DNA from: Siphonodentalium dalli
Lineage: Eukaryota; Mollusca; Scaphopoda; Gadilida; Siphonodentaliidae
Assembly (NCBI GenBank): GCA_032622095.1
Contig: CP136065.1
Location: 18,526,134 to 18,590,133 of the forward strand
Length of the DNA: 64,000 nucleotides
Direction: 5' to 3'
Below, one piece after another: positions 33,330 through 45,125 of this stretch. Both the position numbers and the translations under genes were made by a program. Under the pieces are notes generated by a model, which was not told where the DNA came from, ran no database searches, and was given only the letters and a program-made list of their open reading frames with translations. Numbering within the stretch: the stretch's first letter is position 1; each line of letters begins with the position of its first letter.

Positions 33330-33552
33330 TAGGTTACAGTGAAGTAATTATTTCCCATAGGCCTCAGTGTTAACATAAAATGACCTGCAGCCCTGACTAT
33401 CCACGAATTGTGATAAATGAGTACACGGTCACCAGGATTGGCATCTACGCAAAGTTTCTGCATGAAAAAATTCATATCGTGGTGCATGGAATGTACCTTG
33501 GTCCAAAATCCGTTGGAGGGCGCCACCAATCGAATTACTTCACTGTAACCTA
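33330..33552 (+). mobile_element. TA-target MITE, complete copy
   Basis: Perfect 18-bp terminal inverted repeats (ggttacagtgaagtaatt) at 33332-33349 and 33533-33550, each flanked by TA. Length 219 bp between the TAs. TA duplication fits Tc1/mariner-like mobilisation. It sits in the intron between the two lectin exons. An open minus frame through it is fortuitous. Confidence 0.85.
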
Positions 33553-34441
33553 AAGTGACAGCAGCGTCAATGACATGCCATCTGAAAATGACACAAATCG
33601 GTCCCTGGACTCTTCACATTTGAACATAAAATACAAAATCTCTATCCATGACTTTGTTTTCGTCTTATTAACCCTTTCCTGACCCCACCCCTGTTTACAA
33701 TTGCAACACAAAATACCTTAAAATGAACACAAAAAGTCACCATGTGAGGTCCGTGTCGATAAAGTAAACGATGGTAGCATATATACCCATCATTGGTGTT
33801 ATAGCTGACCGATTTCTCTATGAGAAAATATGGACGATGGCTCGCCTGATAAAAATGGACACGCTGGAGCTTGAATTGGGCGCACTTGACAAATTCTGAG
33901 TCCTGGTAAACGAAATTTTGGCATAAAACTGAAGTTTTGAGTGCAGCAGAATTATTCTGTGCCTACATGTATGTGCATGGAAACAGCCACATCACTCAAA
34001 CACACCACCGTGTTACACTTTTTGTCGACAAGCCACCTCAAGCAGACTAATTGGCTGCCATTTAACCCTGCACTGGTCATGTTTTACATACAATTTTAGA
34101 GACCTGCCACAGATAGCGATGTAGTTTGCTCTTATGGCTAGCCGAAAAGCCTTTTTGTCAGTTGTGTACTAACCCTCGATGTTCAGTGCGTGATTGGTTA
34201 CCATGACATTCATTAAAGGTACACATATGGGGTCATAACGGACAAAAAAAAGGATATTTTCGAGGTGAAAATTTGAAGCAAAAATTGTCCCAGATGGGTT
34301 AATATTGGCTTCTCATTGATTACCACCGACTCAAATAATATAATATTCCACGTGCTACAAGTTCCCTAATTGTTTGTTGGTCAATATTGATAGGAAACCC
34401 ACCACTGGGCCCAAATGAGAAAAATTAAATTTTTTGTGCTT

Positions 34442-34611
34442 TAGGTTACAGTGAAGTAATTATTTCCCATAGGCCTCAGTGTTAACATAAAATGACCTGC
34501 AGCCCTGACTATCCACGAATTGTGATAAATGAGTACACGGTCACCAGGATTGGCATCTGCGCAAAGATTCTGCATGAAAAAAATCACATCGTCGTGCATG
34601 GAATGTACCTT
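34442..34611 (+). mobile_element. TA-target MITE, truncated second copy
   Basis: Same left end (TA then ggttacagtgaagtaatt) and about 165 bp nearly identical to 33330-33498, then it stops at gaatgtacctt; the right end is missing. High identity suggests recent movement or local duplication. Confidence 0.8.
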
Positions 34612-35996
34612 TAAATTTGGGATTTATAATCGAGAGTCAGAATTGCATGAAAACAATATTGACATTGCCCGGTCTGCAGACTGCTTGTTACTATTATAGT
34701 CCCATACATGCAGAATATTTATACATGCGATTTCGTAGAGATAAAACGACAGTGTTTAATTAACGAATAAATGCATAACATATATCAGTTTCCCAGCCGA
34801 AAACAATGAAAGGAAGACTGAAACAATTTTCGTGGAATACTTGCATTGAAATTGCTTGTGATCGTACCAATTCTAGACTCACCCAGTTAGGGAAATTAAC
34901 ATAAATCCTTAATCGTAACTCACTAGAAATAATTTACCTGTCATAATTACGACCATTACTTGAGTAACACTGAGGATATACACTAGTGTGAATACCATAT
35001 CCGTCCAGACACTTTTGTTCGGCAACCCATAAGCAAGTGACGAAATGAATACTGTAGTCGATAATTACATGCATCGGTTAATTAAGAAACAAAACGTATC
35101 GATATCGACGTCTGAGATGTGCAGTGATAACCAAAGAAAGCAAAGCGAATTAACTATAATATGTTGATTTTGCGCCATTGTTGTTAAATATATACCAAAC
35201 CCAGTAAGGCTGTCGACACCATGTACACGCATTACCTTTATCCCTCTCCCTTCCTTCCTCTCCTTCTATCTCTCTTGATCTATCTCTCTCGCTCTCTCTC
35301 GGGTGCACTTCTTACAGTTACTCACTCCTTTCTCTCTCTCTCCCTCCACATATCTTCATAGCTTTCTCGCTACATCTATCCATCTCTACTGTTTGCTTAA
35401 TCTTTATCGCGTTTTTTGTATCACTCTTCCTTATTTCATACACAACATATGAAACAATCCATCAATTCTACTGTTAGTATTCATTATTTGTACATATATA
35501 GCTATATTGTAATAACATATTTCCTTTCTCTTGTTTACATTCAGTGTTTTGAGAATGGGGAGAGGATATTGAAAGTGGCAGTACTTGTGATCTAATCCAT
35601 TTTGCCCTTGTATATGTTAATACATGGACTGAGCAAATCAAATATGTTTAAAAAGAAGACTCAGATTTTAAAAATAGAAAAACTATATGTTAAAATGAGT
35701 ACATCCATCACTATGTAGAACGATGAAACCAGCTAATAAATTCCCATGACTTAACTAAGTTGATCTGAGGCATATAAGATCTATGTAAATATTTCATGTA
35801 TTTGATTCCCTATTTCGATCATCAAAGCGAAAAGAAATGTACAGATTTAATTCGGGACTTGAATATTATGATTCGCTTTAACTGTGGTTGAAGTCCCATT
35901 AATATAGGATCAAAACGAAAATCAGTTTGAATGATAATCAATGTTTCGTCTTCGGTTTTTACTGATTTTATCCAATCAAGTTCAATTGCATTGCAG
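34612..35996 (+). other. intron between lectin exons; CT-rich tract
   Basis: No ORF of note. 35225-35345 is pyrimidine-rich on the plus strand (tatccctctcccttccttcc, then ctctctcgctctctctcg). The 3' end carries the acceptor ttcaattgcattgcag before the next exon. Confidence 0.5.
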
Positions 35997-36247
35997 ATGC
36001 AATGGAAACTGGAACCACCTATGACAAATTTTGGTTGAATGGATACCTCACGTCTGGCGTTTGGGGCTACACAGATGGGACACCAATTACCTACATCCAG
36101 TGGAATTATAACCAGCCAGATGGTGGCAATTGTTTCAGCATCTGGCACAACCCATCTCACGTGGCACCATATGATCCAAGCATATGGAGACACGGGGACT
36201 ACGGTTGTGGACAGTCCTGTGGATTCATTTGCATGTTTCAGTTATAG
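35997..36247 (+). CDS. C-type lectin domain, second-half (last) exon
   Basis: Acceptor ...gcattgcag at 35996; phase-1 start; stop at 36245-36247. Reads FWLNGYLTSGVWGYTDGT, then PITYIQWNYNQPDGGNCFSI, then WRHGDYGCGQSCGFICMF. WLNGY and the W..g.p..y..W....P order are classic for C-type lectin domains. The QPD triplet in the long loop is the motif linked to galactose-type specificity, but the usual WND calcium motif is replaced by WRHGDY, so calcium-dependent sugar binding is uncertain. Terminal Cys pairs (GC..., FIC) are in place. Likely a secreted, possibly immune or adhesive, lectin. Confidence 0.75.
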
Positions 36248-36344
36248 AAACATCTCAATCCGATTGCACCATGCACACTTAACCACGGACGTGGCGTTTT
36301 AGGAGTGTGTGTGTGTCCCAACTCAACAAAAGGGAGTTTAACTA

Positions 36345-36540
36345 TCATCCCAAATCATGTGACACCATTTGATCAAAGGATATGGAGACACGGGACTGCA
36401 ATCAGTTCTCATTGACATTCATGTGGATTCATTTGCATGTTTCAGTGGTAGAAACATCTGATTCAGTTTGCAAACTGTAGACTTAAGCACGGACTGATAC
36501 TATAGGAGTATGGACGTGTCTCAACCCAACAGATGGGTAT
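36345..36540 (+). pseudogene. degenerate duplicate of the lectin last-exon end
   Basis: Repeats the end of the exon and its 3' flank: caccatttgatcaaaggata, tggagacacgggactg, tgtggattcatttgcatgtt, tcagtggtagaaacatctg, then actt-aagcacggac. Frame broken; no WLNG part. Confidence 0.75.
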
Positions 36541-36554
36541 ACGGGTTAGAAGCA

Positions 36555-36905
36555 CGTTTTGCCAAAATGTTCTGATATTTCAAAATGGATTTCTCAAAAT
36601 ATGTCAAGAATTTCTTAAAAGTATTTAAAACGCCACTGTTTTCAGGTACCAAGAACATCTGTAAAATATATATATTTTTAAAAAGAGCAGTTCATATATC
36701 CATGAAATAATATCTCAAGATCATGAGAGGAGACCTAATTATTCTTAATTTGTGAAATTTAATAATTATTTTCATTAAGAAAGGCAACCAATCATAAATA
36801 ATGTTCTATGTTTGAGAATTTTCATGTCATGCCTGTTGATCAATGATAAATTGGGCTGAAATGAGTTGTGGGTCATCGGTTCATAACCAAGTTAAAGCTG
36901 ACCAC
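36555..36905 (+). repeat. dispersed repeat, copy of 29398-29760 in reverse orientation
   Basis: tttgccaaaatgttctgata, ttctcaaaatatgtcaagaa, then gagaattttcatgtcatgcc, tgttgatcaatga and ggttcataaccaagttaaagc. Diverged; non-coding. Confidence 0.6.
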
Positions 36906-37363
36906 CATATATCTTAACACTTTGGCCCAATTCAAGTTGATTGCTCCCTGCTTGAGTTGACCGCACCGTATATCAACATTTGTGACTGCTTTATTCTTCA
37001 TTATAATATATGGGAGTTTGATACTATATTATGCAGTTAAACATCTAAGTCAACATTATGATACAAATGAAGCCTCCTCTCATAGAGCAAGACAATAATA
37101 TATTTGGTGATTGGAGTTGTGTGAAATTATTAATTATTCTAGCAGTACTTGGTACCGAAAGGGACAAACAATAAAATAATATTTTCAACCTCTCAAATAT
37201 ATTAAAATCCATCGTTTTTATCGTATCTTAATCAGTTCTCAGATTCTATGTACAATGAAAATGATAAGAGAAACTTAAGATTTTTTGCCAGATAGATCCA
37301 GAGAAATTCTTTGTTGAAAATATCTTGCCATTTTGGCTGGGTTTATGCAAAACGTGAGTCTCC

Positions 37364-37460
37364 CCTTAAGTGTCAAACCAAATAATTTGACACCATTTGA
37401 ATCATGCACACGGAGACACGGGGACTAGGGCTGTAATATCATGCCTTGATAATATTAATC
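37364..37460 (+). pseudogene. third, shorter lectin-exon remnant
   Basis: aatttgacaccatttgaatc, then cacggagacacggggactag, matches the same exon region as 36345-36540. No coding potential. Confidence 0.55.
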
Positions 37461-37966
37461 CAATGGCCATATACATGGTAATACCGAAAATCAATAAAAA
37501 TAATAATTGCATTGCGGGGAAACAGCATGGCGCTTCAAACAGAGCACTGTCCCATTTTCTATACCAGAAGATAATTAGTTCGGGTCCATGAGAAAATTAA
37601 TATATTTCGATGACCAGATATCAACATTCAAAGAGAAGTTTAAAAAAAAATTGGTCAGTTTAGCGAAAATTACAGTGATCGCCTCTTATAAAGAACCTCC
37701 ATATTGCTGTCGCCCAAAGGCCCAATGGACAATAAAGAGCGTTATTAATTGTGAGCTTCTGTGATTGTCGTCGACATAAAACTGATGAATGATTTTGTGG
37801 ATTTTCACAACGACTGTTAGATACCAATTATAGAGAATTTATTTTTCATTTTCCTTTGTTAATCGGAACATTTGTTATGAAATTATGGATTACTTAATAA
37901 TAATAATGCAGTTTTGAGCCACGAATCCACCGGGGTGCTTTCGTGCTTCACATGGACAATATAAAC

Positions 37967-37972
<6 letters not shown>

Positions 37973-38032
<60 letters not shown>
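37973..38032 (+). repeat. (AT)n microsatellite at a LINE 3' end
   Basis: About 60 bp of uninterrupted AT. On the minus strand it follows gaaatggaggaataaaagat, the tail pattern of the LINE fragment at 38040-38700, so it is probably an expanded LINE tail. Confidence 0.8.
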
Positions 38033-38034
<2 letters not shown>

Positions 38035-38039
38035 TTTAT

Positions 38040-38700
38040 TCCTCCATTTCTGAAGAGTCAAATGTGTATAATCAAACAACATACACAGAATATTAAACAA
38101 GGAATTAAACAAACATTCATGCACAAACAATTCTGTACAAAGGGACACAAGGCATTAATATAAATGGACACACATACATATACATATATAAATCGGGAGA
38201 ACAATATAGTGAAATCATGTCAATTATTCCCGAACACCCAAAGGTGCCGATTTGAGCGGCTTCTCTCGCCATAAAATCGACAGCCTCCAGGACATCTTCA
38301 GCGATGCCATGGCGAGAATTTGGGATATACCGAAATGAACATGAGCATGTGTTTGTCCAATTATCAATTCACATAACAGTCGATGTTGAAATGTCAGAGA
38401 AAACGATAGCATGTGTCATTTCTTGAGTCGATTAGAAAAGAACAGTCGTGAAAAACTTGATTCAGTGTATCACTATAAACTTGCCCACATCTTATGCACA
38501 CAATGTGCTCATATAATTTCAACATGCATAGCAGTTGCACAATGAGAAAGTAAAATTCCTTGTGTCTGGGGTATTTATGACATGCTTTCCAAAGATGGGA
38601 CATGTGTAGGTTTGTTTTGACGATAGCGAAACTACCGAAGTCACTATATATGTGTTGGTACAAGATGTTGGCATTCGTTTCTAGAGTTGACATCATTGCG
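38040..38700 (-). mobile_element. LINE 3' fragment with zinc-knuckle-like C-terminus
   Basis: The minus frame 38696-38394 contains LHMSHLWKACHKYPRHKEFY, then HIVCIRCGQVYSDTLNQVFH and DCSFL. C.RCG...d...H....C is a common LINE C-terminal pattern. The next frame (38412-38224) continues to the 3' UTR and a (TA)n tail. Confidence 0.5.
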
Positions 38701-39589
38701 TTGTTGACCAGGGTCTTAAAGTCTAATGGTGTTTATTGGCTACTTTCTGACATTTGTTTATTGGCTACCATTTCTGACATTTGTTTTCTTGTAATCATAT
38801 ATAGAGCATAGTGAGCGATACAAAGACAGTCTGCGTTGGGTTATGAAGTAACTGAGTGACTGGATACCAATCAACCCATCGATCACGTTTGTGGGTCAGA
38901 AATTCGATAATTTCATTCATAATTAATTTTGTTTTATTCTAATCGAGGAATCTAAGAGTCACTTCATTCAATTGTGAAATCAGCAATATATCGAATCCCG
39001 ATGTATTCCAAAGAGCTGCGACCTCTGAATGAGCTGTGTGACGTACGTGTAAAGGTCCGATGGTGTGTACGTATATATCACCGAGAATATGTAAGTGTGA
39101 GTGAGTTTATTCGACCCAATTCCCAGGAGAGCACAGAAAAGGCTCATAGAAGTGTTTTGTGATGCCCATAATTAATGAGCAGGGGGAAGCTCGTATCCCG
39201 GTCCTACAGTAGAGGCATCCCTGTATTGGTCTCCGGTAGTGGAAACTTCACTAATGATGTCCAGAGAAGTCAACCTTGCGGTAGTTTACAAATGTCAAGA
39301 TAAAGGTAAACAAAAATAATAGAATTTAACAGCCTAGCATACCTTAATTGGACTAACAGCATTAATACATCTATATGTGAATTTGTTTGGGTTCATAGTG
39401 CCCATGTCCGTTGTACGCAATATAAGTTATAGACCAGTCAGAATGACATTAATTGTAGTTATATAAGTTAAAATAAGGTAACCCACCAGACAAAACTTAA
39501 GTGAATGACTTACAACTACACGTCACAGGGCATGGCAAAACCGCACCTGCTTTTTAAACAAAGGGCCATAACTCACGTGAAAATCGGCT

Positions 39590-40330
39590 TATTTCCACTG
39601 TGGTCCCGTGAATAGGATGACTCGAATTTTTTACTTTGCTCGTATTTAAATTCGTGCAGTACTATTTTTTTCACACCCATCGGTGAGCGAATTTAAAACT
39701 GAACGAATAATAGTACGACATAAGTTTATACCAAACAATAGGGAAACTAAGAGGGTTCTTTTTGATAGCTTATAGACAAAATATATTTACATGCGGGCAA
39801 CCAATCTCAACTTCATTATTCATATGTACATGTGAAGCGATACATCATGTTTTGATCTTTCTAACTAATACACACATTCCTGGCTGAAGGTGCACGAAAG
39901 CGCGTATCCGTATTCACAACCATGGGGTGTGCTGTGGTGAGACCATGAGAAACAGTGAGTTATTTAAAATACAATCGTGAGTTGATTTTATTTCTTAAGT
40001 CAGCGGCCCATACGTTCTGTAGTGGTTTTACTTCTTTCGAGTTTAGATTCCATAATTTCAGTCCATAAATATGTATTACACATGTATATCAGAATTATTA
40101 TTTGCTTAATAAGCATCCGTATTTACAACAAAATTATCACACAGGCTTTGTACTCTATTCGCTGTAAATTTGATTATCTTTTATATACACCTGTATAACT
40201 AAAAACCGAAACTGTCATAAGATACAAGATTTTTGAATTCGCGCAGCTGAGTGAGCGCATTTAAAACTGGGCGAAAATGGTACTGCGCGAATTTAAATAC
40301 GAGTAAAGTAGGCACTTTTGCCATTTTACA
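39590..40330. repeat. inverted-repeat pair, possible foldback element
   Basis: ctcgtatttaaattcgtgca at about 39639 is mirrored by tgcgcgaatttaaatacgag at about 40285. Both arms are next to a direct repeat gagcg(a/c)atttaaaactg. Ends and target duplication not resolved. Confidence 0.4.
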
Positions 40331-40676
40331 CGTGACTTCATCGCCACGGTATATAGGCTCTTCTAACGTGCGCACATTGGCGCACACGGGTCAGCCATTA
40401 ACGTCAGCTCCCGATCCGACGGTGTGCATAGCACAGTGTCATCCCTGTGCCACAAAGTGATATAATCAGGATAGAGTTAATTTCTTATTGGAACGCAAAC
40501 TTCAATTCGGTCGTCAGTTTCATTTTGATTTCGAACTGCAGAGAGAGAGATTGTTTATTATTCCACACCCATTGACGTGAGGCACATGTATTCAACGGAA
40601 TCCCAGCCATTGACTACATATTAGTGTATACCTCTAGTGGAATACAAGTCGGGATCTCGAATCTTTTATCTCGAAT

Positions 40677-40777
40677 CTTTTATCGAACTCGTTGCGGACG
40701 GCGCAAACTTATATTTCGCTCTCGCTACGCTCTCGCGAAATATATCCTTGCGCCATCCGCAACGAGTTCGATAAAAG
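40677..40777. mobile_element. foldback palindrome, 101 bp
   Basis: The left arm cttttatcgaactcgttgcg then gacggcgcaa is mirrored by ttgcgccatccgcaacgagt then tcgataaaag. The centre is itself palindromic (atttcgctctcgctacgctctcgcgaaat). Confidence 0.7.
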
Positions 40778-41189
40778 AGTCTCGATTAAGATGCGCGTTG
40801 TGTTCTGTCTATTTCCTCCATTCAAGGGAGACGTTATATACAACAATAGATACCATTACATAATATAGAAACAATAAGATGTGTTGCTATTCAGGATAGC
40901 ATGATATACAATAACAACAATGCTGTTCTCACTCAGCGGACTAGGTGGTGCACAAAATGCATTTGAACGAAAAACATGCTACAAAAAGTTCACCCTCGTT
41001 GGTTATGGTCGAGGAATCCAACCCACACATAGACTGGCAGCCAAATGAATACACCAAGAAATCTTGTGGCGATAGGGTGGTCTAGAATTAGGAACGCCGA
41101 TAAATCGAAGATATTGATTATTCGATACCAGAAGTGGTTTTTGAGATCAGTGATATGCGGAGAGAAGCGGTGTAAGAACATATGATCTA

Positions 41190-41320
41190 CTTGATTATGA
41201 GGGCCGAATTTAATTCCGAAATATCTAGTGTGGTTTGAGGCAAATGGTTAGTTAGTTCGGGTAAATACTTCCAAAGAAATGGACCAGCTACCGAAAATGC
41301 CCGATCGCACGATTGGTATC
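41190..41320 (-). mobile_element. LINE C-terminal remnant
   Basis: The minus strand reads RAFSVAGPFLWKYLPELTNH, then LPQTT, the 'R.FS.a.P.lWN.LP..lR' region of non-LTR ORF2 C-termini. Stops and shifts on both sides. Confidence 0.5.
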
Positions 41321-41518
41321 AAATCTGACCGTGGAACTTTGATGAATAGTTCTGAACAATTAAAGATACATGGCAATTTGCTCTCAATATATACCGAAAA
41401 ATTGAAACGCCAAGCGTGGCATATCCCTGCATCGCTCAGTTTAGAGAGAGGATAATACTAAATATCTGTATGCATGGATGGAAAAAAAATGAAAAAAGTG
41501 GGTATCCTTTCCCGTTAA

Positions 41519-42036
41519 AGGCACGGGCGGCGTTCGTTGCAGAAATATTCATATTTGTTCAAATCGCAATCAACAGAAGGAATATTAAAATATATATAGT
41601 TTTGTTCATATGCCAAACATAATCAGCGCGTAAATAGTATACTATCGTCAATACGTCCGATGGTGTATACGTAAAGAAGAGCCTGTTCGTGTTACAGAAG
41701 TTGTGCTTCTGTTTACATAACATAGCGCAATTCTATTGGTTGATCACACACAAATTATATAAACGCTCTTTATTATTTCCATATCAGGAAAACTAACAAA
41801 TAACGCTCTTTATGTTTACTATATTTGGATCTGAACAAAAGCCAGGTAACGTAACGTTTTTTGATTTTGTTTACATAACAAAGGAAAAACAATGACAACA
41901 ACATACTGTTTATGCCATATTTCTGATTGGTGTGAGAACAAAATCTGTCGATATTTTACTATTCTTTCTGTTTATGGCGTTTTTTGACGGAGATTAATAT
42001 TTTAACAGCATACCACAGTCAACGCTGCCCGTATCT
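41519..42036 (+). mobile_element. TTAA-target MITE, family A copy 2
   Basis: TTAA at 41515-41518 and 42037-42040. Ends aggcacgggcggcgtt and aacgctgcccgtatct (imperfect inverted repeats). The interior matches 15653-16139. No transposase. It is inserted in a unit of the surrounding tandem repeat. Confidence 0.8.
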
Positions 42037-43079
42037 TTAACTGGGCTATCAATACACCAAACGCACAACCGAAGTTACAAGTTGAAATGTTCATACAGAT
42101 ACAAAATTATGAAATTTCCAAGTCAAATAAGGGCTTCAAACATTTCGAAGTTAAACAAGGGCCGTAAATTTGGTAAAACTGAATAGACGAAACCTGTAGT
42201 AAGTAAGTCGCTATCCTTTCCCTGAACTGTTCTATCACCATGGCAAAGGACAAAGAAATCCGTTAATTAACACCTGAGTTACAAGATGATATGTTCAGAC
42301 GCACACAAAATTCACAAATTTCCAAGTCAATTAGGGGGCCGTAATTCTGGTTAACATTAAAGATACGGGCGGTCTTCCATGTGGGTATAGGTGCTAAAAT
42401 AGTCACATCCAATAACACCGCAATAAACAGGAAGAATATTATACAAGAGACAGATATTGTTCTTATACCAATCATAAGTATTGCGTACAATGCATGTTAT
42501 TGTCGCGTTTCTACCCTTGGTTATGTAAACAAACATAAAAAAACGTTACGAAACCGATTGTTTAGACAAACACTTGGAACTACCGTATCGTCCAAAGAAA
42601 ATGTCCCGTTGCGCTGTGGAATGCGTAGATAAAATTATTGGCGCAATCAACAATCGCATTCAAACCACACCAAATTTTATTGTAATCAACCTATTATTCT
42701 ACCCACAGTCAGTTCAAAATCAAGCTACTCCACGTTACTTCATGATTGAGAAATGATCAGACAGAAAACGTGTACATAATATAATTGTTCTTGCAAAGAG
42801 ATGAATATTTTTTAATCAAGTTAGTGTTTTCTCCTAACCTATATATGGTAATACATACCAAATAAGCAATATTACTATGAGTCGTATTGTGAGTTGTATG
42901 CGCACCAAATTAGGGGTTTTACAACCAACGCATAAACCGCACGAATCTAAATAAGGAAATGGTGCAATAAACACGCTTTTTGCGAGAAACTAAACAACTG
43001 TCGATCTGTATTTTCTCGGACACAAAACGTGTTTTGTGAATAATATCGCATTCATATCATCATTCTTGTATCGGGGGCC

Positions 43080-43480
43080 GGATACCGAGATCACATCATG
43101 CCGGTTCTCAAACAACTGCATTGGCTGCCCGTCAAACAGCGGATCGACTTCAAAATTCTGTATCTTGCTCATCGCTGTGCATATCAAACTGCCCCACTTA
43201 CCTTCAAGAGATCGCCCCGGTATACAAACCGAGTCGGGATTTCCGATCAAAGAATGAGATCAGACTCATCAACAACACTGGACAGTCTGCCCTAGCCAAT
43301 CGCCGTGCTTTCAGTGTCGTCGCGCAAAATAATTGGAACGCACTGGACCGTAATTTACGCATGAACGGCTGCTATGACGACTTCAAAAAGCAACTGAAAA
43401 CATTCTTATTCCAAGAAGCATTCAAAGACATGGAATTACAACCGAAGAAGAAGTCCCGTAAGCACGTTAGCGAGTAGCCT
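43080..43480 (+). mobile_element. LINE ORF2 C-terminal fragment
   Basis: Frames shift along QLHWLPVKQRIDFKILYLAH, RCAYQTAPL, then LINNTGQSALANRRAFSVVA and QNNWNALDRNLR, then FKKQLKTFLFQEAF. This is the classic C-terminus of CR1/jockey-like ORF2. Nested inside the TTAA element. Confidence 0.75.
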
Positions 43481-43670
43481 TGGTCATGCAGCTAGGGTGT
43501 TCCAGGCTATACCAGGTGAAAGTTAACGTCATGCGCATTCTTATTCCAAGAAGCATTCAAAGACTTGGAATTACAACCGAAAAAGAAGTCCCGTAAGCAC
43601 ATTAGCGAGTAGCCTTGGTCAGCTAGGCAATACCAAGTGAAAGCTGACGTCATACGCATCAACCAAGAAA
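43404..43670 (+). repeat. tandem duplication of a LINE 3' end, about 137-bp unit
   Basis: cattcttattccaagaagca, then ttcaaagacatggaattaca, then aagtcccgtaagcacgttag and cgagtagccttggtca occurs twice with few changes. Confidence 0.75.
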
Positions 43671-44755
43671 AACACCAGCTGAACTTAACTCGTGTACATA
43701 TGTGTTTGATAACTGTTTTTATTTTTATCTTAAAATAGCATTAAAAAAAAACAAAAAAAAACAAATACTAATGCAAATACCCATTGTTGATAATATTATT
43801 TTATAGTCTTTTATACTGTTTAGATCACTAATTAAGCACATTAGTCTCATCAATATTTTTCGTTTCAATTTTACTCGTTTCCCGATCTTTCCCCATTTTA
43901 CCCCCCTTTTCGTGTTATTTTTAGCTTGTTACCCGTTCGCCATTTTACCCCTTTTTTTCGCTGTTAGCATTTTTTAGCATGTTATCACCCCCAATTTACC
44001 AGTAACTTTTTCGATTTGTAATTTTATGCGCTTTTGTATTTCTTAGTAACGTCTCACTTATATAGTTCAACATTTTTGTTGATGTCCATAATTATGTCTT
44101 ATATTTGCAATTGTATTTTATGTGTAACATGTCAAGCGTTTTAGAGCACTTCGGTGGATTTTACGCTATACAAAACTGTTATTTATTTATATTTATCATT
44201 ATGCTATACTATTAGTATATTCTTGTGGAAATTATCATAATTTGATGTTATTTCTAAATTATAATCTACAACGAAGGCCGCCCGTCCCTTTAATGGACGA
44301 AACCCATAGCATATGGGTATCACCCCCAGCACGTGTTATCACCATGCCAAAGGAGAACAAAATCCGATAATTAACACCCGAGTTACAAGGTGATATGTTC
44401 AGATGGACACAAATTTCCAAGTCGAACAAGGGCCGTAACTCTGGTAAAACTAAATGGACGAAATCCGTAGTATGTGGGTATCCTTTATCCTAGCCTGTGC
44501 TATCACCATACAAAAGAACAACGGAATCCGATAATTAATACCCGAGTTAGAAGGTGATATGTTCGGACGCACACACAATTAACAAATTTCCAAGTAAAAA
44601 AAGGGTCGTAACTATGGTAAAAATTAATGGACGAAACCCGTAGTATGTGGGTATCCGTTCCGCCAGCCTGTGCTATCACCATAAGAAAGGACAATGAAAT
44701 CCGATAACTAACACCCGAGTTACACGGTGATACTATGTTCGGACAGACGGACGCA

Positions 44756-45125
44756 CAGGAAGGCGGATAATAATAAGGCACAGGAAGGCGGATAATAATA
44801 AGGCACAGGAAGGCGGGTAATAATAAGGCACAGGAAGGCGGATAATAATAAGGCACAGGAATGCGGATAATAATAAGGCACAGGAAGGTGGATAATAATA
44901 AGGCACAGGAAGGCGGGTAATAATAAGGCACAGGAAGGCGGATGATAATAAGGCACAGGAAGGCGGGTAATAATAAGGCACAGGAAGGCGGATGATAATA
45001 AGGCACAGGAAGGCGGATAATAAGGCACATGAAGGCGGATAATAATAAGGCACAGGAAGGCGGGTAATAATAAGACACAGGAAGGCGGATGATAACAAGG
45101 CACAGGAAGGCGGATAATAATAAGG
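44756..45125 (+). repeat. 25-bp minisatellite, about 15 units
   Basis: Consensus aaggcacaggaaggcggata + ataat, with variants ggtaataat, gatgataat and gaatgcgg. Because 25 is not a multiple of 3 the array reads as a 25-residue repeat and stays open in all three minus frames (PPSCALLLSAFLCL type). These ORFs are not genes. It directly abuts a foldback element. Confidence 0.9.

Larger units (their letters stand above)
42361..44289 (+). mobile_element. TTAA-target element, family A long copy (1.93 kb) with a nested LINE piece
   Basis: TTAA at 42357-42360 and 44290-44293. Ends agatacgggcggtctt and aaggccgcccgtccct. The left part resembles the family-A left end; the middle holds a LINE fragment (43036-43477). 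The flanking repeat unit is continuous once the element and one TTAA are removed, and an intact sibling unit at about 44628 has the same TTAA empty. Confidence 0.75.
41480..44760 (+). repeat. tandem repeat array (about 165-bp unit, 'gggccgtaac' type), interrupted by two TTAA elements
   Basis: Units contain gtgggtatcc-ttcc, then ctgtgctatcaccat, then aa-ggacaa, atccgataattaacacccga, gttacaaggtgatatgttc, caaatttccaagtc, gggccgtaactctggtaaaa, and aatggacgaaaccc. Visible at 41480-41518 with 42041-42356, and 44294-44760. The gaps are the two elements at 41519-42036 and 42361-44289. Similar degenerate modules are common in mollusc-type genomes. Confidence 0.65.

Noticed and set aside
33308-33529. 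73-codon minus ORF
   Set aside because: Entirely inside the TA MITE; the second MITE copy does not keep it open.
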